This document shows positions 1 to 6,931 of a DNA stretch of 16,920 nt, piece after piece. The position numbers and the translations under genes are program-made. The stretch is from Parcubacteria group bacterium (GTDB lineage Bacteria; Patescibacteriota; Minisyncoccia; UBA6257; JAAZHW01): NCBI GenBank assembly GCA_012510515.1, contig JAAZHW010000054.1, positions 1 through 16,920 of the forward strand, read 5' to 3'. The notes beneath the pieces are model-generated. The model was not told the DNA's origin and ran no database searches. It was given only the letters and a program-made list of their open reading frames with translations. Within the stretch, counting starts at the first letter, position 1. Every line of letters starts with the position of its first letter.

Positions 1-392
1 GTAGCTTTAATTTGTAAATTTAATTTATTAATTTGAGCATCTAATAATTTAATATTTTGATTTAAGGTTTTAGCTTGGGTTTGAAGATTAATAATATTAT
101 TTTGATAATTATCAATCTCGGCTTCAATTTTTTGAAGTTCTTTTTCTAACTCTTGACGTTCAGTTAAGTTTTCTTCAGATAAAGCTACTGGCGCCAAAGA
201 AATTGGCATAGCATTCAAAAAAATAATTGATACTAATAAAACTATAACTAAAGAATTTTTTAAAAATTTTGGAAATCGATAAAAAGAATTAAAAGAATGA
301 CCCAAAGGATTTGGTAATTTTTGAAAAACCGATTGATTCTTTGAACTTAAAATATCTGCTACTATTTTAGGTTTTTCTAAATTTTTACTCAT
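1..392 (-). CDS. Membrane-anchored coiled-coil protein, N-terminal part (possible EnvC/CwlO-like cell-wall hydrolase or activator), cut by window edge
   Basis: The ATG at 392-390 opens a frame that runs off the left edge after 130 codons, so the C-terminus is not visible. Residues 1-46 form a polar, basic region without known motif. Residues 47-67 (VIVLLVSIIFLNAMPISLAP) form one hydrophobic segment, either a signal peptide with an unusually long N-region or a signal anchor. From about residue 73 the sequence is Glu/Lys/Gln/Asn-rich with regular Leu/Ile spacing (ENLTERQELEKELQKIEAEI and onwards), typical of a long coiled coil. A signal sequence followed by a coiled coil is how EnvC/CwlO/PcsB-type proteins begin, usually with an M23 or NlpC/P60 domain behind, but that domain would lie outside the window, so the function is inference. 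It starts 33 nt after the rplY stop on the same strand and is probably cotranscribed with it. No Shine-Dalgarno precedes the ATG. Confidence 0.72.
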   Translation of the reverse strand, partial: MSKNLEKPKIVADILSSKNQSVFQKLPNPLGHSFNSFYRFPKFLKNSLVIVLLVSIIFLNAMPISLAPVALSEENLTERQELEKELQKIEAEIDNYQNNIINLQTQAKTLNQNIKLLDAQINKLNLQIKA

Positions 393-425
393 TGAGTTTT
401 GTCTTAATAAATTTTTAATTAAAAA

Positions 426-1067
426 TTACTCTTCTTCTACTGTTTTTTCTGATTTCTTTTCTTCACCTTCTATTTTAACTTCGGTTGGCGATTCTGGAAT
501 TGATACTTCCTCTTCCTGAGGCAAAACTATTGATACAACAATTGTTTCAGGAGAAGTAAAAACCTTCACTTTTTTAGAAATATTTAAATCTTTTAAAGAA
601 ATTTTTGATTCTAATGTATCTAATTTAGAAATATCAACAGAAATAATATGAGGTAAATCTTGAGGCAAACCCTCCACCTCTATTTCATCTAAATTTTTAA
701 CTAAAATGCCGCCCAAAATTTTAACTGCTGGAGCTTCACCAATAAATTCAATGGGAATATGAGCCTTAATCTTTTGACCTTTTTTAACTTGATAAAAATC
801 AATATGAATTGGTTTATGAGTTAAATAATGCTCTTGAATATCGTAAATCAAAACTGGATGAGCTTCTCTTTTGCCATCTTTTTCTATAATTAAATTTATA
901 ATAGTTGATTCACCCGCTTCTTTTAAAATTTTTTCAAATTCTTTTTGATTCACTGATAAAGGAATATTTTCAACATCTTTACCATATAAAATAGCAGGTA
1001 TATCTCCTTCTTTGATAAAATTTTTCGCTTTTTTGTTTTGATTTCTTAATTTTGCTTCTAATTCCAT
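426..1067 (-). CDS. rplY: 50S ribosomal protein bL25, two-domain CTC/TL5 type
   Basis: This is a 213-residue protein of the bL25 family, which binds 5S rRNA in the large subunit. Residues 1 to about 95 match the N-terminal 5S-binding domain (MELEAKLRNQNKKAKNF, then GDIPAILYGK, and the HKPIHIDFYQV strand). Residues of about 96-180 form the C-terminal beta domain of the longer CTC/TL5 form, with the segments IPIEFIGEAPAVKILGGIL and VEGLPQDLPHIISVDIS. The protein ends in an acidic Glu/Lys tail, common in this family. E. coli RplY has only the first domain, so this is the long form. The ATG lies just 9 nt from a strong promoter -10 hexamer, so the mRNA should be nearly leaderless. There is no Shine-Dalgarno. 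The partial coiled-coil gene follows after 33 nt. Confidence 0.95.
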   Translation of the reverse strand: MELEAKLRNQNKKAKNFIKEGDIPAILYGKDVENIPLSVNQKEFEKILKEAGESTIINLIIEKDGKREAHPVLIYDIQEHYLTHKPIHIDFYQVKKGQKIKAHIPIEFIGEAPAVKILGGILVKNLDEIEVEGLPQDLPHIISVDISKLDTLESKISLKDLNISKKVKVFTSPETIVVSIVLPQEEEVSIPESPTEVKIEGEEKKSEKTVEEE

Positions 1068-1076
1068 ATTGGGATT

Positions 1077-1105
1077 ATTTTAACAAAAAATATATTTTTC
1101 GTCAA
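1077..1105 (-). promoter_or_regulatory. Sigma-70-type promoter of rplY
   Basis: On the minus strand TTGACG (1105-1100), a 17-bp spacer and TAAAAT (1082-1077) with an extended -10 TG give a near-consensus promoter. Transcription should start near 1070, leaving a leader of about 3 nt before the ATG at 1067. Confidence 0.7.
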
Positions 1106-1118
1106 CCATTAGAAAATA

Positions 1119-1158
1119 AAAAATTAGACAATATCTTTTAAGATATTGTCTAATTTTT
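1119..1158 (-). terminator. Intrinsic terminator of the 17-codon ORF unit (near-perfect palindrome)
   Basis: A perfect 19-bp inverted repeat (1119-1137 with 1140-1158, core AGACAATATCTT/AAGATATTGTCT) is followed on the minus strand by TTTTTTATTTT. It closes the transcription unit starting near 1440 and sits just upstream of the rplY promoter, so it insulates rplY. It is nearly symmetrical and could also act on plus-strand transcripts. Confidence 0.8.
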
Positions 1159-1249
1159 ATATAAAGTAAGGGTAAAATATTAATAATCCTTTACTTTGTT
1201 TCTTTCTATAGTTAATTAAAACTATTAATCTTTTTCAGAACAATAAATT

Positions 1250-1303
1250 TTATTTCTTTTTACCCTTAGCTTTTCCTGCTTTTTTAGCTTTGGCTTTAGC
1301 CAT
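1250..1303 (-). CDS. Tiny Lys/Ala/Gly-rich basic peptide, 17 aa (putative)
   Basis: The ATG at 1303-1301 opens MAKAKAKKAGKAKGKKK and ends at TAA 1252-1250. Ten of 17 residues are Lys and the rest, apart from Met, are Ala or Gly. Such a composition resembles histone-H1-like or HU C-terminal tails, and its size and charge recall tiny basic ribosomal peptides such as bTHX, but it matches neither by sequence. It is the only start-to-stop frame I noticed inside a unit with its own near-consensus promoter (1447-1475) and strong terminator (1119-1158). An AGAG 10-13 nt upstream of the ATG is at best a poor ribosome-binding site. The alternative is that the transcript is a small RNA of about 320 nt and the ORF is incidental. 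Homologues conserved at protein level would decide. I recognise no family. Confidence 0.5.
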   Translation of the reverse strand: MAKAKAKKAGKAKGKKK

Positions 1304-1343
1304 ATTATTAATTCTCTATTTTAAACGACCTTTTAAAATCGTT

Positions 1344-1378
1344 ATTCAAAATTATATTTAAAAAATATAATTTTGAAT
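1344..1378 (-). promoter_or_regulatory. AT-rich leader hairpin upstream of the 17-codon ORF
   Basis: A perfect 16-bp inverted repeat (1344-1359 with 1363-1378, arm ATTCAAAATTATATTT) has a 3-nt loop. It lies in the leader between the promoter at 1447-1475 and the ORF start at 1303. It could be a regulatory or RNA-stabilising structure. With almost no GC pairs it is weak as a terminator. The leader around it (1304-1440) is extremely AT-rich and shows no other gene. Confidence 0.45.
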
Positions 1379-1446
1379 TTGAAAAAATTTTAAATAAATT
1401 TTAAATAAAAATTATTTTTAAATTTATTTTTTTTCTTTCTAATATA

Positions 1447-1475
1447 ATTATAGAAAATATTTAAATGTCTATCAA
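1447..1475 (-). promoter_or_regulatory. Sigma-70-type promoter of the 17-codon ORF unit
   Basis: On the minus strand TTGATA (1475-1470), a 17-bp spacer and TATAAT (1452-1447) give one of the best promoter matches in the window. The start would lie near 1440, giving a transcript of about 320 nt to the terminator at 1119-1158 and a leader of about 137 nt before the ORF. Confidence 0.65.
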
Positions 1476-1585
1476 CTGTGCATAACTTATTTTTTATATT
1501 TTTTAAGAAAAATAAAATTTTTTAGAAAAATTTTTTATTATTCATCATCATTTTATACATTTTATAAAATTAAATATTTTTTAGT

Positions 1586-1762
1586 GTTATCCTGCTGAGT
1601 GCCCGCCTGCCGGTAGGCAGGGAAGAATCCCACGTAATGCAGTGATTGCTAATTATTGCTAAAAGCCGAGGGATCCTTCACTGCGTTCAGGATGACATTG
1701 AAAATCAACTGTCATTCTGAATAAAATCTGCCCGCCGTAGACGGGGCTTCGTTTAGAATGAC
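1586..1762. repeat. REP-like intergenic repeat cluster with nested GC-rich palindromes
   Basis: Three related units lie in the gap between the small-ORF unit and the 417-aa gene. Unit 1 (about 1586-1632) reads GTTATCCTGCTGAGTG, then a palindrome (1602-1622, CCTGCCGGTAGGCAGG core), then AAGAATCCC. Unit 2 (1669-1696) is the same motif inverted and without palindrome (GGGATCCTTCACTGCG, TTCAGGATGAC). Unit 3 (1711-1762) has inverted ends GTCATTCT/AGAATGAC around GCCCGCCGTAGACGGGGC. The units are clearly richer in GC than the flanking genes. They resemble the GTCATCCTGA...GAAGGATCCC intergenic repeats found across many bacterial genomes. No coding frame of interest is seen from 1304 to 1842. Confidence 0.7.
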
Positions 1763-1784
1763 TGCTGATTGAGTTAAACAAACA

Positions 1785-1819
1785 GTGGCGGCGAAATTCT
1801 TTTAGAATTTCGCCGCCAC
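1785..1819 (-). terminator. Strong hairpin downstream of the 417-aa gene, probable terminator
   Basis: A perfect 16-bp stem (GTGGCGGCGAAATTCT, 1785-1800 with 1804-1819) with a 3-nt loop lies 23 nt beyond the stop of the gene at 1843-3096. On the minus strand it is followed by TGTTTGTTT, a broken U-tract. It is the likely end of the operon starting near 6925. Confidence 0.65.
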
Positions 1820-1842
1820 CACAATATTTTTTAATTATTTTT

Positions 1843-3096
1843 TTATAATTGAATAACTCCTTTTAATAAATTTTGTTTAATCATTTCTTCTAATTTTTCT
1901 CGACTAAAATATCTCACAAAAATTTCATTCCATAAAGCTTCTTGATGATGATATAAATATTTAACTCGCTCTTTTTCTTTCACTAAAGTCATAATATTAT
2001 CAATTAAATTAAAACTGGTTAATTCTTCTTTGCCTTCATTATTAATAAAAAAGTCACCCACCCAATCCAAATCTCTCCAAAAAGAAAAATCTTCTTCATC
2101 ATCTTTTAATAAATTTCCAAAATTTATAATATCATTACCAGCTTTATACCAATGAATTGCTTCAGGATTAATATGTGGAATAAATAAACGAGAATCATTT
2201 TCATCATCTTTAGCTAAATATTGCTGAATAATGAGCCATTCACATTTTAAAGAATCATTACTTAACTTTCCACCTAAATCACCTTTTAAAATCGTTATTA
2301 GCTTTTGGGAAAAATCAACATCATTACTATACTGTTTAAAAACATCAGAGTAAAATTTTACCTCATAATAATAGTGAAGAATTAAAGTAAACATTCTTAA
2401 AATTTCTCCGGGAATATTTAATGATATTGGAATAACAAAAATAACGCCAAATTCTTTTAAATGACTAATATTATGGTATTTTTTAGCAACAAATTTTTCC
2501 GCTACAACTCGCCATTTTTCTGATAAAACTTTTAATTTTACTTCTCGTGTTTCAAAATCTTCAGCTGTTAAATTTTCGTATTGTTTAAAAAATATATTAT
2601 TCAACCAATCACTATCCTCTACAAAACGTAAAGCCGCAAAAATTTCTTCTAAATCTTCTTTTTGAAGCATTTCATCTACGGATGAATATCCTAAATAAGC
2701 TAAAATTTTTTGAGGCGGCTCTTTTTTAAATAATTCTTCGGCTTTTTCTTTTTTAAGGAAAAATCCGTAAAGAGGAGGCAAATTATTTTGAATAAAATCA
2801 AGCACTCTTTGACAATCTTCTATTTTAGCCGCTGATACATTGCCTAATTTTTGAGTAAAAATTTTATCTTCAATAATTATTTTTTTAATAATGGCCGAGT
2901 ATATTTCTTCGGTTTTTTTATTTTTTACTCCTAATCTTTCTAAACGATCAGCTGTTATTAAATCATTTTCTTTTATCAGCTGTTCAATAACATTCTCTTT
3001 ATGAGTAATCTTAGTCATTTTTTCTTCCAACGCCATTATTGTTTCAATAGGGCATCTCAAAATTTTGGTAATTTTTTCTTGCTCTTTATTAATCAT
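1843..3096 (-). CDS. Hypothetical protein, 417 aa, unknown function
   Basis: I do not recognise a characterised family. No signal peptide or clear transmembrane segment is visible, so it is probably cytoplasmic. The N-terminal 100 residues are Lys/Glu/Ile-rich and probably helical. A more distinctive C-terminal half carries a hydrophobic stretch near 214-245 (FGVIFVIPISLNIPGEILRM), then YLAKDDENDSRLFIPHINPE (293-312) followed by a His-Trp, DLDWVGDFF (342-350) and YHHQEALWNEIF (382-393). The clustering of Asp, His and Trp in the last 130 residues suggests a conserved functional site, but no known catalytic motif is evident. My impression is that similar motifs occur in uncharacterised Patescibacteria proteins, which I could not check. 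It starts 24 nt after the stop of the large secreted-protein gene and is followed by a terminator hairpin, so the two are probably one operon. No Shine-Dalgarno is present. Confidence 0.85.
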   Translation of the reverse strand: MINKEQEKITKILRCPIETIMALEEKMTKITHKENVIEQLIKENDLITADRLERLGVKNKKTEEIYSAIIKKIIIEDKIFTQKLGNVSAAKIEDCQRVLDFIQNNLPPLYGFFLKKEKAEELFKKEPPQKILAYLGYSSVDEMLQKEDLEEIFAALRFVEDSDWLNNIFFKQYENLTAEDFETREVKLKVLSEKWRVVAEKFVAKKYHNISHLKEFGVIFVIPISLNIPGEILRMFTLILHYYYEVKFYSDVFKQYSNDVDFSQKLITILKGDLGGKLSNDSLKCEWLIIQQYLAKDDENDSRLFIPHINPEAIHWYKAGNDIINFGNLLKDDEEDFSFWRDLDWVGDFFINNEGKEELTSFNLIDNIMTLVKEKERVKYLYHHQEALWNEIFVRYFSREKLEEMIKQNLLKGVIQL

Positions 3097-3120
3097 AATT
3101 TATTTTAATTTTTTTAATTA

Positions 3121-6100
3121 TTATTTTGGAATTACTTCTTCCCACTCCGGATTAATACTTCTTACATTAATAGTTTTAGTAACTGTTTCTTTCATTCCAG
3201 AAGAAGTAGTAATAGTTAAAGTCACGGATTTAGGACCCGAAGTGTTAAAAATAACACCCGTTGGATTTTGCTCTTTTGAAGTAGCTGGTGTAGCATCCTC
3301 AAAACTCCAAGACCACTTAGTTATTGAATCTCCTTCTAGAACAATCGAACGATCAAAGAAATCTACTTGTTTGGTGACTATTGGAATTGCTGGCTCCCAA
3401 CTAAAATCAGCTATTAATTCAGTTTGTTGTCTTTTAACTTCAAAAGTATAATCATCTTCATCTTTGTTTCCGGCCATATCAACAACTTCTAAAGTAGCTC
3501 TATATGTTCCTACCTCATCGCCAAAAGTTATTGGCTGACAAGTATCTGACTCTTTTTCAATTTCATTTTCTGAATTATAAATTTTCCAATAACAACTTTC
3601 GATATCTCCATCCGGATCAGTGGAAGCGCTAAATAAAGTAATTGTCGGAGTGTTAGAATCACCATCAGCTGTTCCACTACAATAATTATCTTCTACTACT
3701 TCGGCCCTGCAATTAATTTTAGCAATGGGAGGAAATGGGGTTGGTGTAGGAGAAGTTTGGTCAACAAATTTCATTACAAATTGAGTTGCTATATCTGAAG
3801 AACAAATTTTCGATCCGCCACCAACAACACCATCATAAACAACAATCTTTCCTTCGCTACTAGTGGGTCCACCGCTAATATAAGAAAGAGAATAATTTCC
3901 TGATGGAATTTTTTCATAATTGCTGGGCACTTTATTACCACTCAAAAAAGTAGGACCACTCAAAGTAAACATCACATCACCTTCCCACGGAGAATCATTG
4001 TATAATGCTGAAACATCAATAGTACAAGTTTTATTTAAAGTTTCAAAATTAATATAAAAAGTTATTACACCTCCAATATAAATTATTTGAGTATCTAAAG
4101 GACTAATATCCTTAAAAGAAGCTGATTCTGGACCACCACTAATATAGTTCAAAGTATAAGAATCACCAATATCAAGATGATTGATTGCTACCTTAAATTT
4201 TTCAGGAGCCGACGATCCTTTTAACGATTGGGAACCGCTCAAATAATATTCAATTGGACCAGACCATTCATTACCATCTAATTTTGCCCTAACCTCTATT
4301 ATTGCTTGTTTTTTATTAACATAAACTACAACATAATCACTAACTAGAGTATTATTATTAGTAATACATTGAATATTAAAAGTGGTTGTTTCGGTTAAAC
4401 CGTCAATAGTTTTATTACCTGTTATTGATACTGAACCTGTCCAAGAAGAATTTTGGGGTGAAGATGAAACCTTACAAGAAGAAAGATTATAACCATTCCA
4501 TTTTAAATCAATACCTTCACCTTCATCAATAGTAATTGGACCATCAGTATAATTACTATCTTTACTATCTATTGCTTCTTTAACATTCGAAATTTTTTTA
4601 ATATCCGCAGTTTCTTTAACGTCCGAAGTTTCTTTAATATCTGAAGTTTCTTTAACATTCAAAGTTTTTCTAACATCCAAATCAATTTTACCATCCATTA
4701 CTCTAACTTTTACTGGATCAGAAGTAAGAAAAACAATTCCTTCACCCGACACTCCTTTCATACCTAAATAAAAAACTGTATCTTCATCAGGATAAACCGT
4801 TACTGATCCTTTTTCACCAATGTTACCAACAAAATAAGCGCCAGAAGTGTCTTTTATTATTTTTCCATTTTTACTAATGTTGGGGTAAAGATATATTTGA
4901 TACGCCGTCTTTGGATACGCCTTTGTAATACCACCCGATTCACCACCACCATTGCCGCCATCATAAAGCAAAGGTTCATCAGGCACTGAAATACCCTGAA
5001 CTTTTTTTATTATCTTATCCCATATACTACCTGTATCACTACTACTATAAGATATATTTTTATTATTCTCATTAATACTAACATTCGTCGTTAAAGCTCC
5101 ATCAACATCCCAACTAATTACCACGGGTTCACCCTTTTTAATAGAAGTCTTATTCGCGCTAAATGAATTTATGCTGCTTTTTGAAAGCCAATAAAGAGTT
5201 GCTCCTTTAAGTATAGGGGCCTTAATCGCGCTAGTTGAAGGCTGAGGCTGATAAAGAGCTGCTCCTTTAAGTTCTGTTTCTGACCAAAAACTTGCTGGAG
5301 TGTTAAAGCGCGTGAGAATGCTTTGAGTGCTTGGAAAAAATAAAGGTCTAGTTTTTAACTGAGGAAAAACTTTATCACTTTCACCGGGAGCAGTACAACC
5401 ACCAGTTTTTTGATCATCATTATCAACAATATACTGACAAACATTAGCTTTTTTTCCATTATCGTTAACACTAATAGTATAATATTCTACATTATTTATA
5501 AACCAAGGATTTTTATAACCACACAATGGTTGTAAAAAAGTATAATTGCTACAATTGCATCCACCTTTCAAATCAGATTGACATCCTTTAGCTTGACATT
5601 CATCAAAAGAACAAACACATTTATTATTTAAATCATCCCACACACAATCATTTCGACCTTGCTGCTGCACTAAACAACTTTCTTTTTTAACATCCGTACA
5701 AGAACATCTATTCGTATCTTGATTATAATTACTACATCCGGGAATACTACTACAATTATTACTAGACGAATAATTATTTATTGATTGACATTTATCATTA
5801 GAGGCATATTCATCCCAATAGTAATAAGTATCATTATTAGTCTTATTAAGACAATCGGATTTTTCTTTGTTAATATATAATTTTTTATCTGAATCCCAAT
5901 TATTATAATATTTTTTATCTACGCAAATACATTTATTATTTTCCCATTGACAACCACTATCCTTACAAGCTTTACTATTTTCACAATAACATCCACCATT
6001 TACCCAAGAACAACCATAATTTTGACAACGCTCCTTATAATTATTACAATTACAAATATTATTATCACTATCCCATTGACAGTTATTCTTAGCGCAAGTT

Positions 6101-6900
6101 TCTGGCGTTTGACAAATACACAAATTAACATAACTATTCCACTGACAACCAGCATTTTGACATACTCTTTGTTCTGCTGAAATACTACTTGAAGAGCGAG
6201 AACAAATAAATTGCTTTGGCATTTTTATTTTAATATCTATTACATCCTCCTTGCTAAATAAATTATTCACACCATTGGCCAAATCAGTAAAGAAATTATT
6301 ATTCGTACCCTCCTTAAAATTATAAAATCCACCTCCAAAAGCTTTGGTTGAATTTGAATTAGTAATTGTATTATTTTTGTTTAAATTAAAATTTAATGTT
6401 CCCTCTAAAGAAGGACTAGACAACTCCAAAAAAGAATAATCTATAAAATTTCTCTGTTTATTTGTTTTAGGATTACTATCAGACTTTGACTTAGTAACAC
6501 AAAAACCATTATTCCACTCACAAATTTTATTTATAGGCAATTTAAGGTCTGGTAAAATTTCATTACTTTTACACTCCTGTTGCGAACAACCACCACAATA
6601 AGCGGTTTTACACCAACTGGAAAGACTAGATGTTGCCAACTCATTTATTGGACAATCACATCCACCTTTCAAATTAGGCTGACATCCTTTAGTTTTACAC
6701 CAACTGGAAAGACTAGATGTTGCTGACTCAGTTTTTATTATTGGACAATCACATCCACCTTCTAAATTAGGCTGACATCCTTTAGCCTGACATTCATTAG
6801 CTGAAATTGCTAAAACATTTTGATTAAAAAATATTCCTCCTAAAATAACGACATTGAAAGAAAAAATTATTAAAAGAAAAATTTTTTTGTTTTTTGACAT
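3121..6900 (-). CDS. Large secreted surface protein: signal peptide, Cys-rich repeat modules, Ig-like and PKD domains (1259 aa)
   Basis: I place the start at the ATG at 6900. The longer GTG-initiated frame (to 6969) would cover the promoter and reach the terminator at 6976, and only the ATG puts a signal peptide first (MSKNKKIFLLIIFSFNVVIL, likely cut near residues 31-34). Residues about 36-110 and 247-450 carry roughly ten short Cys modules of the form C-x(3,5)-G/N-C-x-W-x(n)-C-x-C, e.g. CQNAGCQWNSYVNLCIC and CKDSGCQWENNKCIC. Residues about 746-780 are a degenerate six-residue repeat (VKETSD type). An Ig-like domain (about 785-863) with SSWTG and TTTFNIQC follows. Then come two similar beta domains (about 866-953 and 958-1025), each with W-x-G, L-x-G and YISGGP. 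A TPTPFPP linker leads to two PKD-type domains (about 1057-1156 and 1161-1247; STDPDGD and KWSWSFEDATP). There is no C-terminal membrane anchor. A role in adhesion or cell-surface interaction is inference. Confidence 0.88.
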   Translation of the reverse strand: MSKNKKIFLLIIFSFNVVILGGIFFNQNVLAISANECQAKGCQPNLEGGCDCPIIKTESATSSLSSWCKTKGCQPNLKGGCDCPINELATSSLSSWCKTAYCGGCSQQECKSNEILPDLKLPINKICEWNNGFCVTKSKSDSNPKTNKQRNFIDYSFLELSSPSLEGTLNFNLNKNNTITNSNSTKAFGGGFYNFKEGTNNNFFTDLANGVNNLFSKEDVIDIKIKMPKQFICSRSSSSISAEQRVCQNAGCQWNSYVNLCICQTPETCAKNNCQWDSDNNICNCNNYKERCQNYGCSWVNGGCYCENSKACKDSGCQWENNKCICVDKKYYNNWDSDKKLYINKEKSDCLNKTNNDTYYYWDEYASNDKCQSINNYSSSNNCSSIPGCSNYNQDTNRCSCTDVKKESCLVQQQGRNDCVWDDLNNKCVCSFDECQAKGCQSDLKGGCNCSNYTFLQPLCGYKNPWFINNVEYYTISVNDNGKKANVCQYIVDNDDQKTGGCTAPGESDKVFPQLKTRPLFFPSTQSILTRFNTPASFWSETELKGAALYQPQPSTSAIKAPILKGATLYWLSKSSINSFSANKTSIKKGEPVVISWDVDGALTTNVSINENNKNISYSSSDTGSIWDKIIKKVQGISVPDEPLLYDGGNGGGESGGITKAYPKTAYQIYLYPNISKNGKIIKDTSGAYFVGNIGEKGSVTVYPDEDTVFYLGMKGVSGEGIVFLTSDPVKVRVMDGKIDLDVRKTLNVKETSDIKETSDVKETADIKKISNVKEAIDSKDSNYTDGPITIDEGEGIDLKWNGYNLSSCKVSSSPQNSSWTGSVSITGNKTIDGLTETTTFNIQCITNNNTLVSDYVVVYVNKKQAIIEVRAKLDGNEWSGPIEYYLSGSQSLKGSSAPEKFKVAINHLDIGDSYTLNYISGGPESASFKDISPLDTQIIYIGGVITFYINFETLNKTCTIDVSALYNDSPWEGDVMFTLSGPTFLSGNKVPSNYEKIPSGNYSLSYISGGPTSSEGKIVVYDGVVGGGSKICSSDIATQFVMKFVDQTSPTPTPFPPIAKINCRAEVVEDNYCSGTADGDSNTPTITLFSASTDPDGDIESCYWKIYNSENEIEKESDTCQPITFGDEVGTYRATLEVVDMAGNKDEDDYTFEVKRQQTELIADFSWEPAIPIVTKQVDFFDRSIVLEGDSITKWSWSFEDATPATSKEQNPTGVIFNTSGPKSVTLTITTSSGMKETVTKTINVRSINPEWEEVIPK
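4577..4684 (-). repeat. 18-bp tandem repeat, six copies, inside the large secreted-protein gene
   Basis: Six consecutive 18-bp units (plus-strand form TCTTTAACATTCGAAATT, with variants such as TCTTTAACGTCCGAAGTT) run in frame and encode a six-residue repeat of the VKETSD type. The central units are the most alike and the ends have drifted. They form a charged linker before the Ig-like domain and could expand or contract without frameshift. Confidence 0.85.
6605..6784 (-). repeat. 87/93-bp tandem duplication encoding the first Cys modules
   Basis: Copy 1 (6605-6691) and copy 2 (6692-6784) both begin GTTTTACACCAACTGGAAAG on the plus strand and both end GGCTGACATCCTTTA. They differ by a 6-bp in-frame insertion and a few substitutions. 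They encode the SSLSSWCK and GCQPNLxGGCDCP modules at the mature N-terminus. A further diverged copy of the Cys part lies near 5556-5600. Confidence 0.85.
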
Positions 6901-6931
6901 AAAATAAAAATTTATATCGACTTTTAAATTA

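Noticed and set aside
1477..1485. DnaA-box-like TTATGCACA next to a very AT-rich stretch, and a second TTATCCACA at 6962-6970, as possible origin signals
   Set aside because: Single, widely separated 9-mers with no cluster and no dnaA/dnaN nearby; chance matches are likely in AT-rich DNA.
3065..3451. Plus-strand 128-codon frame
   Set aside because: It lies antisense to the clear PKD-encoding end of the secreted-protein gene and has no motif, promoter or context.
5947..6180. Plus-strand 77-codon frame, almost entirely Thr/Ile
   Set aside because: Composition is an artefact of the antisense of Asn/Cys-rich modules.
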